This document shows positions 9,258 to 20,159 of a stretch of DNA of 64,000 nt, piece by piece. The position numbers and the translations under genes were made by a program. Each line of letters opens with the position of its first letter. Position 1 is the first letter of the stretch. The notes under the pieces were generated by a model. That model worked only from the letters and a program-made list of their open reading frames with translations. It was not told the origin of the DNA and did no database searches. This stretch comes from Microcyclospora pomicola (Eukaryota > Ascomycota > Dothideomycetes > Capnodiales): the NCBI GenBank assembly GCA_002786065.1, contig NHNY01000015.1, positions 124,001 to 188,000 of the forward strand, written 5' to 3'.

Positions 9258-12200
9258 ATGGACATGGCGTCCGGAAAGGTCACAGATCTCACGTCTGGTG
9301 GTGACTTGAGATCTCAGCCGGGCAGAGTGAGTCTTGTCATTGGAACCGCGACTGTCAAGCAGGAAGAGCAGCCACTCGTGGCAGAAAAGCATCAGGAGGC
9401 GACCGATCGCCTGCGAAGCAGATCTAGACCTCGCCACCCAGGAACGGTGTCTGCTCGGGAAGATACCAAATATTCACCTAATGATCTAGGCCGTGTGGCC
9501 ACTCGTGACAGTGACCCCAGGCTTTCTGGCGAAACACGGAAAGTGACAGCGAACATGACCAAAAGCAGCACTCAGTCAAGAGATGCACACTCAGCAAACG
9601 CGAAATTCATGACCCGGATCATTGGGCCGTCGGATCGAGAAACGTCGCATAATCTGCACGGAGCGACGATGTCCCATTCGACTAAACACGGATTGGACGT
9701 TCAAAGCCGCGAATTACGTACGGTGCACCAGTTTGCCAGCCATAGCAAAGGTGAACTCGCCTCTTCACGGGTTCAACAAAGCGGCTCTGACGACATCTTG
9801 AATCCAAGCTCAAAGCGTGCACGAGCAGAGGAAGGATCTGAATCATCGGCCACAGCCAAGAAACGTCGGTTTGACGCACAGCCATACATGAGCAAGAAGT
9901 CAACTCTTACGTCCCACCCAACTTCGACCGCAGATCGACCACAAACAAAACAAAACTTAAAACGATTGTATCTTGATAAAAATGTCATTGATCTGACTGA
10001 TGCGAGAGATGTCCCAGAACTCATCATCATCGATGATGACGATGATGATGTCGCTAAAGCAAGCGTGAGCAATGCTTCGACGTCCCGAAAATTGGTCAAT
10101 AATTCAAGTAAGAACAACAGTCCAAGGACGTCCAGTCATGCTACAGCCAAGGCCTTGGGCAAAACTCCTGCTGCGCTGAGTCGAATAAAAGAGTCTTCAA
10201 GCCTCGCAGCCCAGAAAAATGACGGTGTAAAGGCAGAAAAGGCACCGATGCCTTTGTCTCAACCTCACAGCGAGCACTTAAGGCGCTCGGGGCTAGGACT
10301 TTCACGACGAGATGGTCTTACAGTTCCTGAAAAGATAACAAATCAAGTCACTTCACATAGTCAGGCTTACAGTACAGTCCGTTCTACAACAATTCCTTCG
10401 AGCCTCGCTGACGCGGACTCTCGCGGTCAGGATGCGTTTATAGGCCGGAATCCAGGCAAAGCACTGGAACGAGATAATGCCAGCGTTCGACGCTCGCAGA
10501 GCACGTCTCCCGCTGCTTCGAAGAGTAAAATCATGTATGAGTCAAAGTCGGAATCATCACAGCCAGATGGCGTGTGGTCTAACGACCTGTCCAACCCTCA
10601 GATTGTGGTGGAAAATCTTCGCAAATTATTTGTGAGGGATGCTGAATCTAAAGGCACTAGCCAAAAATATGCCAATGCAACCATTTCAGAAGGGCAGCCC
10701 ATGCCTAGGAGCGATAAGACAAGCGCTGAGATGTCGGAGACGCAACAATCACGGACGGCTTCGCGCGATCGGCTAGCAGCAGGGTCTCGGAAACCTGTGC
10801 GAGACGTTGAATGCTCACCCGAGCGATCGAATATGCTGATAAACAGCTCGTCAGTCGAAAAACATGATGATTTCGACCTCAACATTGCCGTACCTCCGAT
10901 GCTACGCGCCACTGATAGCCAGACTCCACGGCAAGCGGTTAGAGATACGACGGATACATCAGTGTCTGCAGCAGACATTGCAATGAACAATTATAGTACG
11001 ATAGTGGGCGATGCCGCAGCTGAAGCCTTACATGTGCTGTGTTTGCTAAAGGATCTGCCAACAACGCCGAAGATCAAGAACATCATAGAGGAGGTGTGTC
11101 GGCACGAACTCAGGACTGAGATATTCCCGCAAATGATGAAAGAGTTCGAGCGCAGGGGAGACCTAAAACAAGCAAGCGTGAATCTTCACAGCTCAGGAGT
11201 GCATAGATATGGTGACGAAGAATGGCAGCGTATCATGAGCAAGCTCGGCATGAACGAAAACAACAAGCGCAAAAAGCAGCTTGCAGTGTCTGGTGAAACT
11301 AGAGAAGCACCATCAACCACGCGGCCTTCAATCGTCAACGAAACTCCAAGTCCTGACCAGTGTTTGGAGTCTCAGAAGCCATCGAGCCAGGGTCCTGCCC
11401 ACGACACGAAAACTGCTGTGCGTGCTCTCGATGATGCCCCTGCTGTGCCCGTCAGTCAGCATCGCGATCCGAGCCTAGCCGACCTAGATACTGCCTCAGC
11501 AGAATCATCGACCGAGATGTATGGGTCCAATGAAGTAGAGCGTGTTCTCGGTCGACATCTGCAAGAGCTCAGCAACGATAGCGAGTACTGGACACGTGCC
11601 TTGCTCAAGCGGGCCAGATGTTTGACAAGTCATTCCACTGCGAACGCCGACTCGTCGTCCAACAAGACACCCTTTTCATTCTCCGCCATGCAAGCTATTG
11701 GAACTTCTTCGGCGCCAGCCAGGACTGGCGGCCATGTAGCGGCCTTCACTGTAGAATGTGCGAGTACTAAGAAAAGGCTCTCTTTCACCTGCCCTGTGAC
11801 GACTTACAAGGTCAGGGACACCATGCCAGCATTCTCGCACTACGTGGAAATCAAGAGAAACTTTTTGGCATTGAACGAAAGGACGATGGTCTCATGGCCG
11901 TACTTTGGGGACGACTACAATGAGATCAATCGCGAAAAGGGTCACGATCCGGAACGCGAGATTGGTGAGGTGTACAGCTTGGACATAAGTTCCAGACCAC
12001 AGAAGTTATTTGATATGCTCCAAAGCCAGAGGTATGATCCGTACGTCGAGAGTACACTAAATGACCTTCGTCTAACATGGCCGGATCTGCTACATTTTGC
12101 CCTTGACGTATCCCCAGACGTTGGCACGAGCATCGAAGCACGAAGTGCATTGAAACACAGAGACAAGTATTGCGAAGGCGAAATTTCTCGACAAGCCGGT

Positions 12201-13964
12201 CGTACAGCAATAGTGCTGTCGAGTATACCCAATTATGATTCGAAGAAACTTGCACTGGCTGCTCTGTTGTTCGAAAACTTTCAAAAGATGACTGGAAACA
12301 GTCTCTGGCACGTCGTTCGACGACACATGTACGACCGAGTTTCTGAGGAAGGTCTTGATCGCGACAAGCGAACTGAGCTAGACAGGTTCACCTGCCGGGT
12401 ATGCCTCCGTTTTCAATGCCCGTATCATGGAGGAATTCAAGAAGTAGATGATCACGACGGAGCAGCATCAGACGATGGATCCACCGATTCCACGCACATG
12501 GATATCATCAATCCCCAGGTCATCAACAGCCGCGAACGCATCGAATTCCCACCTGCGTCGAGTGAATCGCCGCCTGCGACGTTTGTGGACAATGCACCAG
12601 TCAAAGCTCGTCAGACTGTGCAGTACTTGATTCAACGCAATCTAGTGAATGAGGTGAACAGCGCTGGACCATTCTATCCATGCCACCATCCTGGCAAATC
12701 ATGCGACGACGCACAATGCTCATGCTTCGAGAGCAGAATCTTGTGCGAGAAGACTTGTAGTTGTGCGAAGGGTTGCCCTCGAAAATTTCAAGGTTGTTCA
12801 TGCTCGAGCGAGAAGAGGAAGAAAGGCCAGAAAATGATGTGCTATGACGACGAACGCTGCGCCTGCCTCAGAACATCGCGGGAGTGCGATCCGGATCTAT
12901 GTGCTGCGTGTGGCGTAAGTGATGTCCTTGATCCTGTACACCGCCATGATCCCGACATACTCGTCGGTCGATGTCGCAATGCAAGCGTTCAACGTGGCAT
13001 TAGCAAGCATACTCTGGTTGGCAAAAGTCTCATCGCTGGTCTAGGCCTGTACACGACCGAACCCATCGAACCGCATGAGTTCGTGGGTGAGTATAAAGGG
13101 GAGATCATTTCGCATGACGAGGCTGAACGTCGTTGGACGGTCTACCAGCATCAGGGACTGCATTACATCTTCTCGCTGAACAAGGCGCAAGAGGTGGATG
13201 GCACATATTTCGGCAACAAGACTCGTTTCATCAATCACGCTCGTCCTGGAAAGTTCAACCTCTATCCCAAGACAATGACCGTGAACAGCGTGCATCGTGT
13301 CGCGCTTTACGCCGTACGCAAGATCAGGCCTGGAGAAGAGTTGTTCTTCGACTATGGCCCCATGTTCCCAGACGAGCTAGTCGGAGGCAAGAAGAACAAA
13401 AAGCAGAAAGCCGCAGCTCGTGCGGACAACCTGAAAGACTACTACGACGTCGAACAGACCGAGGACGAGCACGGCACACTGCACGCTCGCAAGGTCACCG
13501 TCACAGGCCACAAGGATAAAAGTCAATCGAAACGCGGCACCGGACGCGCCCGCTACACCAAAACTGTGCGCATCGGCGACACCGACTCTGAGCCTGTACC
13601 AGCACCACATCTACTCGAAGACATCGAGGAAGACGAGGAAGACGACGAGCAGGACTTGCCCGAGATCGATGCTCCCATCAGCTCCGAGGCCGCGGATGCA
13701 GGCAACGCCGGCCAGCGCCTGTACTCGTACAACATCTTGGAGGAAGATGAGCATGACTACTCGCTGGTCATCCCCGAGCCCGAGGAGGATGATGACTTTG
13801 AGCCTGATGGTGATCTTTCTGAAGACGAGGTTGAAGCAGAGCCAAACCACGATGAGGACAGGCCACGATATGCGTCTCGTGAGGCTGACCGAGGTGGCCG
13901 CTACCCTTTCACCCGACGCACGCAGACGGCCAGCATATTACCGCAGAAGAAAGCCAGAAGATGA
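9258..13964 (+). CDS. kmt6: Histone H3K27 methyltransferase KMT6 (EZH2 family)
   Basis: Catalytic subunit of Polycomb repressive complex 2, which methylates histone H3 lysine 27 to silence facultative heterochromatin. This 1568-residue open frame has no obvious intron. Residues 1-820 are mostly low complexity and basic. The region near 830-900 includes VSWPYFGDD, and a Cys/His motif near 1045 (CRVCLRFQCPYH) corresponds to the SANT2/MCSS zinc site. The CXC domain (about 1135-1225) carries PCHHPGKSCDDAQCSC, CEKTCSCAKGC and RECDPDLCAACG. SET follows (about 1243-1368), with GLGLYTTEPI, GEYKGEIIS, RFINHA and GEELFFDYG. The usual NHS is NHA here. A 200-residue acidic and basic tail follows SET, which is unusual because EZH2 ends near SET. 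The start is uncertain; an upstream exon near 9106 is possible. Confidence 0.93.
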   Translation: MDMASGKVTDLTSGGDLRSQPGRVSLVIGTATVKQEEQPLVAEKHQEATDRLRSRSRPRHPGTVSAREDTKYSPNDLGRVATRDSDPRLSGETRKVTANMTKSSTQSRDAHSANAKFMTRIIGPSDRETSHNLHGATMSHSTKHGLDVQSRELRTVHQFASHSKGELASSRVQQSGSDDILNPSSKRARAEEGSESSATAKKRRFDAQPYMSKKSTLTSHPTSTADRPQTKQNLKRLYLDKNVIDLTDARDVPELIIIDDDDDDVAKASVSNASTSRKLVNNSSKNNSPRTSSHATAKALGKTPAALSRIKESSSLAAQKNDGVKAEKAPMPLSQPHSEHLRRSGLGLSRRDGLTVPEKITNQVTSHSQAYSTVRSTTIPSSLADADSRGQDAFIGRNPGKALERDNASVRRSQSTSPAASKSKIMYESKSESSQPDGVWSNDLSNPQIVVENLRKLFVRDAESKGTSQKYANATISEGQPMPRSDKTSAEMSETQQSRTASRDRLAAGSRKPVRDVECSPERSNMLINSSSVEKHDDFDLNIAVPPMLRATDSQTPRQAVRDTTDTSVSAADIAMNNYSTIVGDAAAEALHVLCLLKDLPTTPKIKNIIEEVCRHELRTEIFPQMMKEFERRGDLKQASVNLHSSGVHRYGDEEWQRIMSKLGMNENNKRKKQLAVSGETREAPSTTRPSIVNETPSPDQCLESQKPSSQGPAHDTKTAVRALDDAPAVPVSQHRDPSLADLDTASAESSTEMYGSNEVERVLGRHLQELSNDSEYWTRALLKRARCLTSHSTANADSSSNKTPFSFSAMQAIGTSSAPARTGGHVAAFTVECASTKKRLSFTCPVTTYKVRDTMPAFSHYVEIKRNFLALNERTMVSWPYFGDDYNEINREKGHDPEREIGEVYSLDISSRPQKLFDMLQSQRYDPYVESTLNDLRLTWPDLLHFALDVSPDVGTSIEARSALKHRDKYCEGEISRQAGRTAIVLSSIPNYDSKKLALAALLFENFQKMTGNSLWHVVRRHMYDRVSEEGLDRDKRTELDRFTCRVCLRFQCPYHGGIQEVDDHDGAASDDGSTDSTHMDIINPQVINSRERIEFPPASSESPPATFVDNAPVKARQTVQYLIQRNLVNEVNSAGPFYPCHHPGKSCDDAQCSCFESRILCEKTCSCAKGCPRKFQGCSCSSEKRKKGQKMMCYDDERCACLRTSRECDPDLCAACGVSDVLDPVHRHDPDILVGRCRNASVQRGISKHTLVGKSLIAGLGLYTTEPIEPHEFVGEYKGEIISHDEAERRWTVYQHQGLHYIFSLNKAQEVDGTYFGNKTRFINHARPGKFNLYPKTMTVNSVHRVALYAVRKIRPGEELFFDYGPMFPDELVGGKKNKKQKAAARADNLKDYYDVEQTEDEHGTLHARKVTVTGHKDKSQSKRGTGRARYTKTVRIGDTDSEPVPAPHLLEDIEEDEEDDEQDLPEIDAPISSEAADAGNAGQRLYSYNILEEDEHDYSLVIPEPEEDDDFEPDGDLSEDEVEAEPNHDEDRPRYASREADRGGRYPFTRRTQTASILPQKKARR

Positions 13965-14520
13965 GGATGTCTAGTGGCGCTGATCGCTGAGGCTCGTGTT
14001 GTTGACTCGCGTAGCTGAAGAGCCACAAGAATATGTTCTAAGCAGGGGAAGAATTTTATTCAGCTAAACGGCATGTCATAGAGGTTGTAACACTCCCACA
14101 TCCACGAAGTATCTATCATCTCCCATGTCATGCTTGTCAGTGCTCCTGTCGTCCCAACAGATGGACTAGCGTGGAGATTCTGGACCCAGCATACAGCGTA
14201 CCTTAGGCCCACGAGGCTTCAGATCATGTCAGTCTACGGAGTTTTGAGGCATCATATCCACGAGCGCATAAACGCGTTCAGTTGAGAGAAAAGTCAAACC
14301 ATGTGAAAGGTTACACAAGAGTAAAGACTTGACTAAGGAATGACAGCAACGACGTAACAGAACGCGCGATCTTCAATCTGCTCAAACAGCGTTCGATCAA
14401 ATGCAAGGAAGTAATGCACCATTGTGACATGCAACCAAAGCAGAGAAAAGGACGCACACCATGGCTAGACCTCTGTTGCATCGAGACTCACGACCTCCCA
14501 TGCATAATGGACAGGAGTCT
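13965..14520. other. Intergenic, convergent 3' flanks
   Basis: Between the convergent ends of kmt6 and the But2-like gene. No open frame or repeat worth naming. Confidence 0.5.
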
Positions 14521-15826
14521 CTAGGATACCTGAGTATAGAGACCGATAGCTGTCGAGCTGTCAGTGATTGCCAAGGATGCGTGGGTGACGACACTTACGA
14601 CAGGGGTTGGAGTCTTGGAAGTAGTTGAGCGACGTGCCTGGAACGGCAGAGATCTTGACACCAATTTTGGCAGGGGCAAAGCAAGGCCAGCTACCAATGG
14701 TGGTGGCAGAGCCAGGTGTGAACGTGTATACACCCATATCAGCCCACGAAGCACCAGCATTGTTGAAGGTAGTATCGGTGGTGGCTGGACTCTTCATGGT
14801 AGAGACATAAAACTTGCCGGGACCGCTGAACTCGTACGCTGAGGTCTCGAGCTGATCCTGGACAGGGAAGAGGAATTCGAGAGTGCATGTCTTGCCTTTG
14901 TTGGATGCGGGCACGTCGAAGTTGAAGATGGAGGAGACAGTGGAGGTCATCGTGCCGTTGAAGCTTGTGCCGTAGGCGATGTCGGGGTTGACGCTGTCGA
15001 CGGGGATGATAAGATGAGGAAACTAAATCGTCAGTCAGCGTTATTCGAACATGAAAGGCGCAGCGCAATGGGAGTGAGGCAACGGCATGATCTACCTACC
15101 TCGAAGTCACCGTGCAGCTCGCGTGGACACGACCTGCCTTGCTTCGCTGGTGCTGAGGGAGACGGCACAGGATGGTTGCTGAGCTGCGATGGGGTGCTCG
15201 AAGCGAATCTGCTGGGGACGGCAGTGCTGCTGGATATAACTGGCGGTGGAGCACTCGAGGAATAACATTGCTTGCAGCCATCGGCTTTCATGGTGATGGG
15301 AACGCACTTGTCCTGACCGTCGACTGGCTTTTCATAGATATTCTACCCGCCGTGATCGCCAGTCGGGCAACTGTGGAAGGTTGGGCTGTCATGGAAAGTG
15401 ACTGTGCCGTCGCAGTTGATGGCGAAGCCAGGAGTTGGTGCTGCACCATTATCGCACTGCCACTGGGATGTCGGTGGAGTGAGGATGCAACCACGGCCCA
15501 AGCTGTCCGTCACACCTGTCGTCACGTCAGCATCGGAGAGACCACATGCACTGACAAGGGTGTTTTGTACCGCCGTTCTCATTCATCCAGTACTGTCCAC
15601 GCGGTAGTCCCAGCTGCCCGATACGGTTCTGGCCATCGTTGAGTTGGCCGACGGTGCCATTGGGTCCGCCCAAAGCTGATAGATGGAATGAACTAGATCA
15701 TGAGCGTTTGTGTCAGCGTATATCAATTTGAGGCAGTAGATCATAGTACCATGCGTTCTTGCGTTCGAGTGCAGCATACGAGCCCACCACGAGGGCGAGG
15801 GTAACGCCGGTGAAAGTGGTCTTCAT
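14521..15826 (-). pseudogene. Secreted But2-domain protein gene with an in-frame stop
   Basis: Five exons on the minus strand: 15826-15750, 15692-15571, 15515-15100, 15022-14599 and 14549-14521. They keep one frame of 355 codons with a signal peptide (MKTTFTGVTLALVVGSYAAL). An N-terminal fungal module contains CSFHLSALGGPNGTVGQL, GRGCILTPPTSQWQC and INCDGTVTFHDSPTF. After a Ser/Pro linker comes a But2 C-terminal-like domain with FPHLIIPVDS, AYGTSFNG and FNFDVPASNKGKTC, ending NPCPIGLYTQVS. Intron 2 restores NENGGVTDSLGRGC. The one break is a TAG at 15343-15345 (minus), between CPTGDHGG and NIYEKPV, where relatives usually have Tyr. Every splice site and the reading frame on both sides are intact, so it is either a recent nonsense allele, a sequence error, or read-through. 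It is likely secreted or wall-associated; function unknown. Confidence 0.75.
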
Positions 15827-16572
15827 GGTGTTATTGGTGGGAGAAGGATGTTTCAGTTAACTGCCGGGATGTCAGTGAGCGAGGGCTCTTCACTGGCACG
15901 AGCCACTCTTTGCTAGCAAACTTACGAATCTGCTGCTGGATGGAGTGTGTGCTGGAATATAGTACTGATGATGAAGGCTTTGGTGATACTTGGATGAGTT
16001 GTGATGTGAGATCGAAGGAAAATGGGGTTGAGTCGGGATGGCTGGACCTATAAGAGACAGGCACTGTTTGGCTCCTACCATACAGTCACTGCCATTCGTC
16101 ATGGCCGATGCGACAAGCAGCAGCTGCTGTTGTGGATGATGGCAACGCTTGCATATGCGGAAGCCGCATGTAAGGACGGAGCACGTTCATACAATGGCTC
16201 AACAGGCCAACCGAAGGGAAGCCACCTCATGAAAGGTGCAATCGGAACACATGATCTGATCCATGCGTGTAGGTGCATTGCTAGAAGTAAGACGATCATT
16301 GTCTTATCATTTCGTGGGCAGCCTAGCTAGCAGTCCATGTTATTCAGCGTTCCACGAGCTGGAATACACATGATACTAGCGAAGGAAAATCGTCAGCAGG
16401 GCAGAGTTGCAGATATCGCGAAATGGGGCAAGCTTTCCAAATTCTTTGATCGAACACACAGCAGGAATGCAGACAGACAGAAACAAGATAGGATCGCGTT
16501 TATGCTCATCTTTGGACAGCCATGGTTGGGTTGCATGAAGGGTTATATACGTGACATAAGTTTTGCGAGTCA
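15827..16572. other. Intergenic, upstream of But2-like gene
   Basis: Promoter side of the But2-like gene and 3' flank of nbs1, both minus strand. No gene seen. Confidence 0.5.
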
Positions 16573-19071
16573 TCACCGCCTCTTCCTCCTGAACTTAAGA
16601 CCGTCATCGTCGTCCTCCAGAACCGTTTTGTTCTTGGCTCGTGAGGCCGGATTAATCGTGCTCTGCTTGAGCTTCTTGGGCGGAGGCCCCGTTTGCATGG
16701 CTGCTGGTCTCTTACCCGTGCTTGTATGCTGAGAGTCTGCCACCGCCCCATCGGCTAGTGTAGCATATGCTTTGGCCTGTAGGTCCTGGTCTCGCGCAGT
16801 GCCTGCAATCTCTTCCGGGATGATTTGGCTGTCTTCGGCATCTTCCTCGCGACTTCGTTGCAGACGGCGACGGAAACGCATCTCCTCGCTCGCATCGTTA
16901 CTACTTGTACCAGCTTGGCTTTCGCGCACAACCTGTGTCTGAGACTGACTCTGACTTTTCGACTTGCCCGAACTTGCATGCGACGGAATCGATTGCCAGT
17001 ATTGCTCGCCGATGCCATGACCCTTGCGTGGGACTTCCTCCAGGGTCACGATCACTCGACTTGGCCCAGGGCGTTCCTGATGCTGGCCCTGTCGACGAAA
17101 TCTCTTGAAATTCTTCCTTCCATCCCAAGCTGGATCCCAGCGTTCACTACGGCCGTCCTCATGGCCACGGTTCATTGGTCGTTCGCGCATGGGCAAATCC
17201 ATACCCTCGACTTTGGCGACATCTCTCAGCTTGCTGACATCCACACCGTCGGCTAACATCTGCAACGACTCTTCATCCTTGCGACGATCTTCTTCCTCCT
17301 TCTCACGCTTCGCCTGCAACTCGGCCATGAGGTCACGTTGTTTCGAGTTTTTCTTAGCTATTGACGACATCGCACTGCCCTTGCTTTCGGTGCCGGTAAT
17401 GCCTGGGGCGGTGGAAATTTTGTCATCACGCTGTGCAGCAGCAGATAGCTTGAGCCGCTTCATGGCCGCTTGGCCTTCAAGCATATTTGCAAACATGTCT
17501 TCCTCGCGCTCAGGCTCTGCAAGCGCAGGGCGCTTGCGCGTGTCGGTCTTGGCTTGTGCTGTATCTTTTAAGCCATCGTCCATTGATTCTCGTGGTACAG
17601 CGTGCGTCAGTCCATCGTGTCTGCTCTGTTCAATAGGAGCCTGAGACAAGGCAGGTAGTTTCAATGCTTGACTGAAACTTTCTTCATCGTCGTCGTCGTC
17701 ATCATCATCGAATCGCTTGAGTCGCGACTGGGTCATGATACGCTTGCCGCGTTTCTTATACGCAAGCTCTGGTACGGGCTGGGCGGTTTGCTCTTGTGGC
17801 GATCTAGTGGTTTGATCCTCTGGAATGGGTTCTTGTGGTGGCGAGCTAGGAACACTCTCCGCTTGCTCAACGTTGTTCGAGGTCTGCACTGGACGCGATG
17901 GCGCTGTGGGCGGTTGTGAAGGTGGAGGGACAGATCCTGCGACACTTTCCGCCTCCTCAAGTGGTCTGCGTAGGCCGCTGGCATCAACCGTGATGATGGC
18001 GTCCAAGAACTCACCTTGCTCGATGGAACGTTGGTCAAGTGTTATTTCGATTTCGATTAAGAACTGTACAATCCAGTCATCATTCTTATCACTGAGGCGT
18101 ACAACCACAACGCCACCCTTTTTGGTCTGTTGACTGAGCTTGAATTGGTGGCTCCCTTTCTTGCCTGCCAACTCCTTAACGTATGCAACGAGATCCTGGA
18201 CATTGCTCTCGTGTGCAACAACTTCCCATAGCATGGCTTTGCCACCGCCACTTGTCACCGCAGGCATTAGGGTCTCATATTGACTTTGGGATAAGAAAAC
18301 GAAAAGGTAGTCCTGGAACACTTCCGCACGCTCTGGCTGGGGCTTAAGCAAGGAGCCAGGGCGCTTCACAAGTTCTCTCGAGCCGGGTGGCGCAGGCATA
18401 TCCATCGCATCTGGGAAGTTGGCATCGAAATCAATCTCGAGTGGACTGGGTATTGGTTCGCCATTATCATCCATTCCTGTACTTGCTACAGCTCGCGAAA
18501 GGCTCTCTAGAAACTCCGGTGCAACCAGCCATCGAGCTTGAGTGAGAGCTTGTAGAGCTGCCACGATGTTTCGCTTATTCGCTACCAAGTGCGTGGTAGC
18601 ACCTTGCACGTATTCCAGTACTAGCTTCACGTCTGAGCCTGCAAATGACTGTCTTGCCTGCATTATTCCGTCCTCCTTCTTCTTGCTGCCGAAGTGTGAA
18701 AGCGTCAAGGTTACAGGCTGCCAAGCGAGACGAAACACATGTTTATAGCTTCCCAGCTTGATGGTGTATTCTTTCGCATCAGAGAGCGCCTTGGTTGCTT
18801 TGTGCACCTTCTCCCCATTGATCTGTGTTCCTATCTTCGATTCGTCCGTGACGGTGATTACGGTTCGGACGTGAAGGTTACCGCTATCGGAGGAGTCGAC
18901 GTGGCCGACTGCGATAATGACATGCTTACGAGAGACGCTTTTGTCGTCGATCGATTCTACTCGGTGACCTGGTTCTCGATTGTGCGTCCGACCAAGAAGA
19001 TGTCGAGAACCAGGGCGAAGCCACCTACGACGACCACTCCAGAGCTCGCCATCGCAGCTGAGTATCCACAT
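16573..19071 (-). CDS. nbs1: Nbs1/nibrin, MRN complex subunit
   Basis: Regulatory subunit of the Mre11-Rad50-Nbs1 double-strand break complex, 832 residues in one exon. The N-terminal FHA domain (about 1-112) starts MWILSCDGELW and holds GRTHNR and KSVSRKHVII, the phosphothreonine-binding Arg and the SxxH motif. BRCT-type regions follow at about 113-190 (LTLSHFGSK, THLVANKRNIVAALQALTQARWLV) and about 250-370. The middle is disordered, with an acidic Asp run. KNFKRFRR near residue 653 matches the KNFKKF Mre11-binding motif of human NBS1. The C-terminus is basic (GLKFRRKRR). Domain order and the Mre11-binding motif agree with the family. It acts in the nucleus in break sensing and checkpoint signalling through Tel1/ATM. 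I saw no clear FxF/Y ATM-binding tail, which is often weak in fungi. Confidence 0.92.
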   Translation of the reverse strand: MWILSCDGELWSGRRRWLRPGSRHLLGRTHNREPGHRVESIDDKSVSRKHVIIAVGHVDSSDSGNLHVRTVITVTDESKIGTQINGEKVHKATKALSDAKEYTIKLGSYKHVFRLAWQPVTLTLSHFGSKKKEDGIMQARQSFAGSDVKLVLEYVQGATTHLVANKRNIVAALQALTQARWLVAPEFLESLSRAVASTGMDDNGEPIPSPLEIDFDANFPDAMDMPAPPGSRELVKRPGSLLKPQPERAEVFQDYLFVFLSQSQYETLMPAVTSGGGKAMLWEVVAHESNVQDLVAYVKELAGKKGSHQFKLSQQTKKGGVVVVRLSDKNDDWIVQFLIEIEITLDQRSIEQGEFLDAIITVDASGLRRPLEEAESVAGSVPPPSQPPTAPSRPVQTSNNVEQAESVPSSPPQEPIPEDQTTRSPQEQTAQPVPELAYKKRGKRIMTQSRLKRFDDDDDDDDEESFSQALKLPALSQAPIEQSRHDGLTHAVPRESMDDGLKDTAQAKTDTRKRPALAEPEREEDMFANMLEGQAAMKRLKLSAAAQRDDKISTAPGITGTESKGSAMSSIAKKNSKQRDLMAELQAKREKEEEDRRKDEESLQMLADGVDVSKLRDVAKVEGMDLPMRERPMNRGHEDGRSERWDPAWDGRKNFKRFRRQGQHQERPGPSRVIVTLEEVPRKGHGIGEQYWQSIPSHASSGKSKSQSQSQTQVVRESQAGTSSNDASEEMRFRRRLQRSREEDAEDSQIIPEEIAGTARDQDLQAKAYATLADGAVADSQHTSTGKRPAAMQTGPPPKKLKQSTINPASRAKNKTVLEDDDDGLKFRRKRR

Positions 19072-20159
19072 TGCGAATGCAAAGTCATTGTCAGAAGAAA
19101 GTATAGGCTTGCGACAGGAGAATCATGATGTGTCTGTCGTATCAGATACAACGTGCAGGCAGCACTGCGTCACTTCCAGATGCTGCAGTTCACGACAGCA
19201 GCGCGCGATCACGTGACATCCACAGCAATCTTCAAGTTTCTCAAAAACTTGAAATCCTACGCTTATGGATGGCACTCTGTCAAGATGCTTCCATGTTGAT
19301 GAGTGACGACTGCTTCGACCTACGAGGTGTGGTTCAGGCTAGATGGTGACTGAATGCCGACTCCTCCGTAAGGTCAGCCGGACGGCTAGCTCTATAGGTA
19401 CATGACTTGTCTATATTAGAGCTATTACTGACACCACCAAATCGAGCACATACAGTTGCCGACCAAAGATTCACCAAATATGACAATCCTGAAAGACCCT
19501 GTGGATCTCTGCCACTTCTAGCAACTGGTGTTCCAGCTGACATCACACGTTCCTCTGGTTTCTGACCGTCAACTGGACTGCTCCGCCTACGAGATGTGCA
19601 CGATGAGGTATCACGACCACCTGATATGCGAATTGTGGCCTGTGATCTCGCCATAAGTGACTCCATATTATCTCAACGGTCCATGTCGATCGATCGTTGG
19701 TGAGGTACTCGTATTCCCAACACCAAACCCATGTCCCTCAATGCCTGGACTGGTACCATTGATACTCGATTCCATCTATGGACTGCTCTCTTCCAATGGG
19801 TCTCCAAGCGAGTGTATCCTGAGTTGCCTTGAGGACCAACCTTGTCGTTCTTCTGAGCGATGGGTGTAGGCGACAATGGGACTTATGTAACAATAATGAG
19901 ATACTGCTGATCACTTGCATCGCTGGGAAGGATGATAAGTCAAGCTCAGTAACATATCACCGCCAAATGGTATGGCATGTAAGTGGTCCCTGGCTTATAC
20001 CTTGCTTGCCTGGGCACTAGGGACGCTGTAATGCTAGACACGTCAAGATATATGAATGCTGTGAGCGGACTCGGGAAGCAATTATTTTCTTCTCTTACCT
20101 GACTCAACTGATCCTACACGTACCGATCACTTCGTCAACTTCATTCTCAATCATCCGAG
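19072..20159. promoter_or_regulatory. Divergent upstream region with TATA-like site
   Basis: Between nbs1 (minus) and the small secreted protein gene (plus). A GATATATGA box at about 20047-20055 lies about 105 nt before the secreted-protein ATG and is a plausible TATA element. The rest holds only short frames without recognisable products. Confidence 0.45.
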
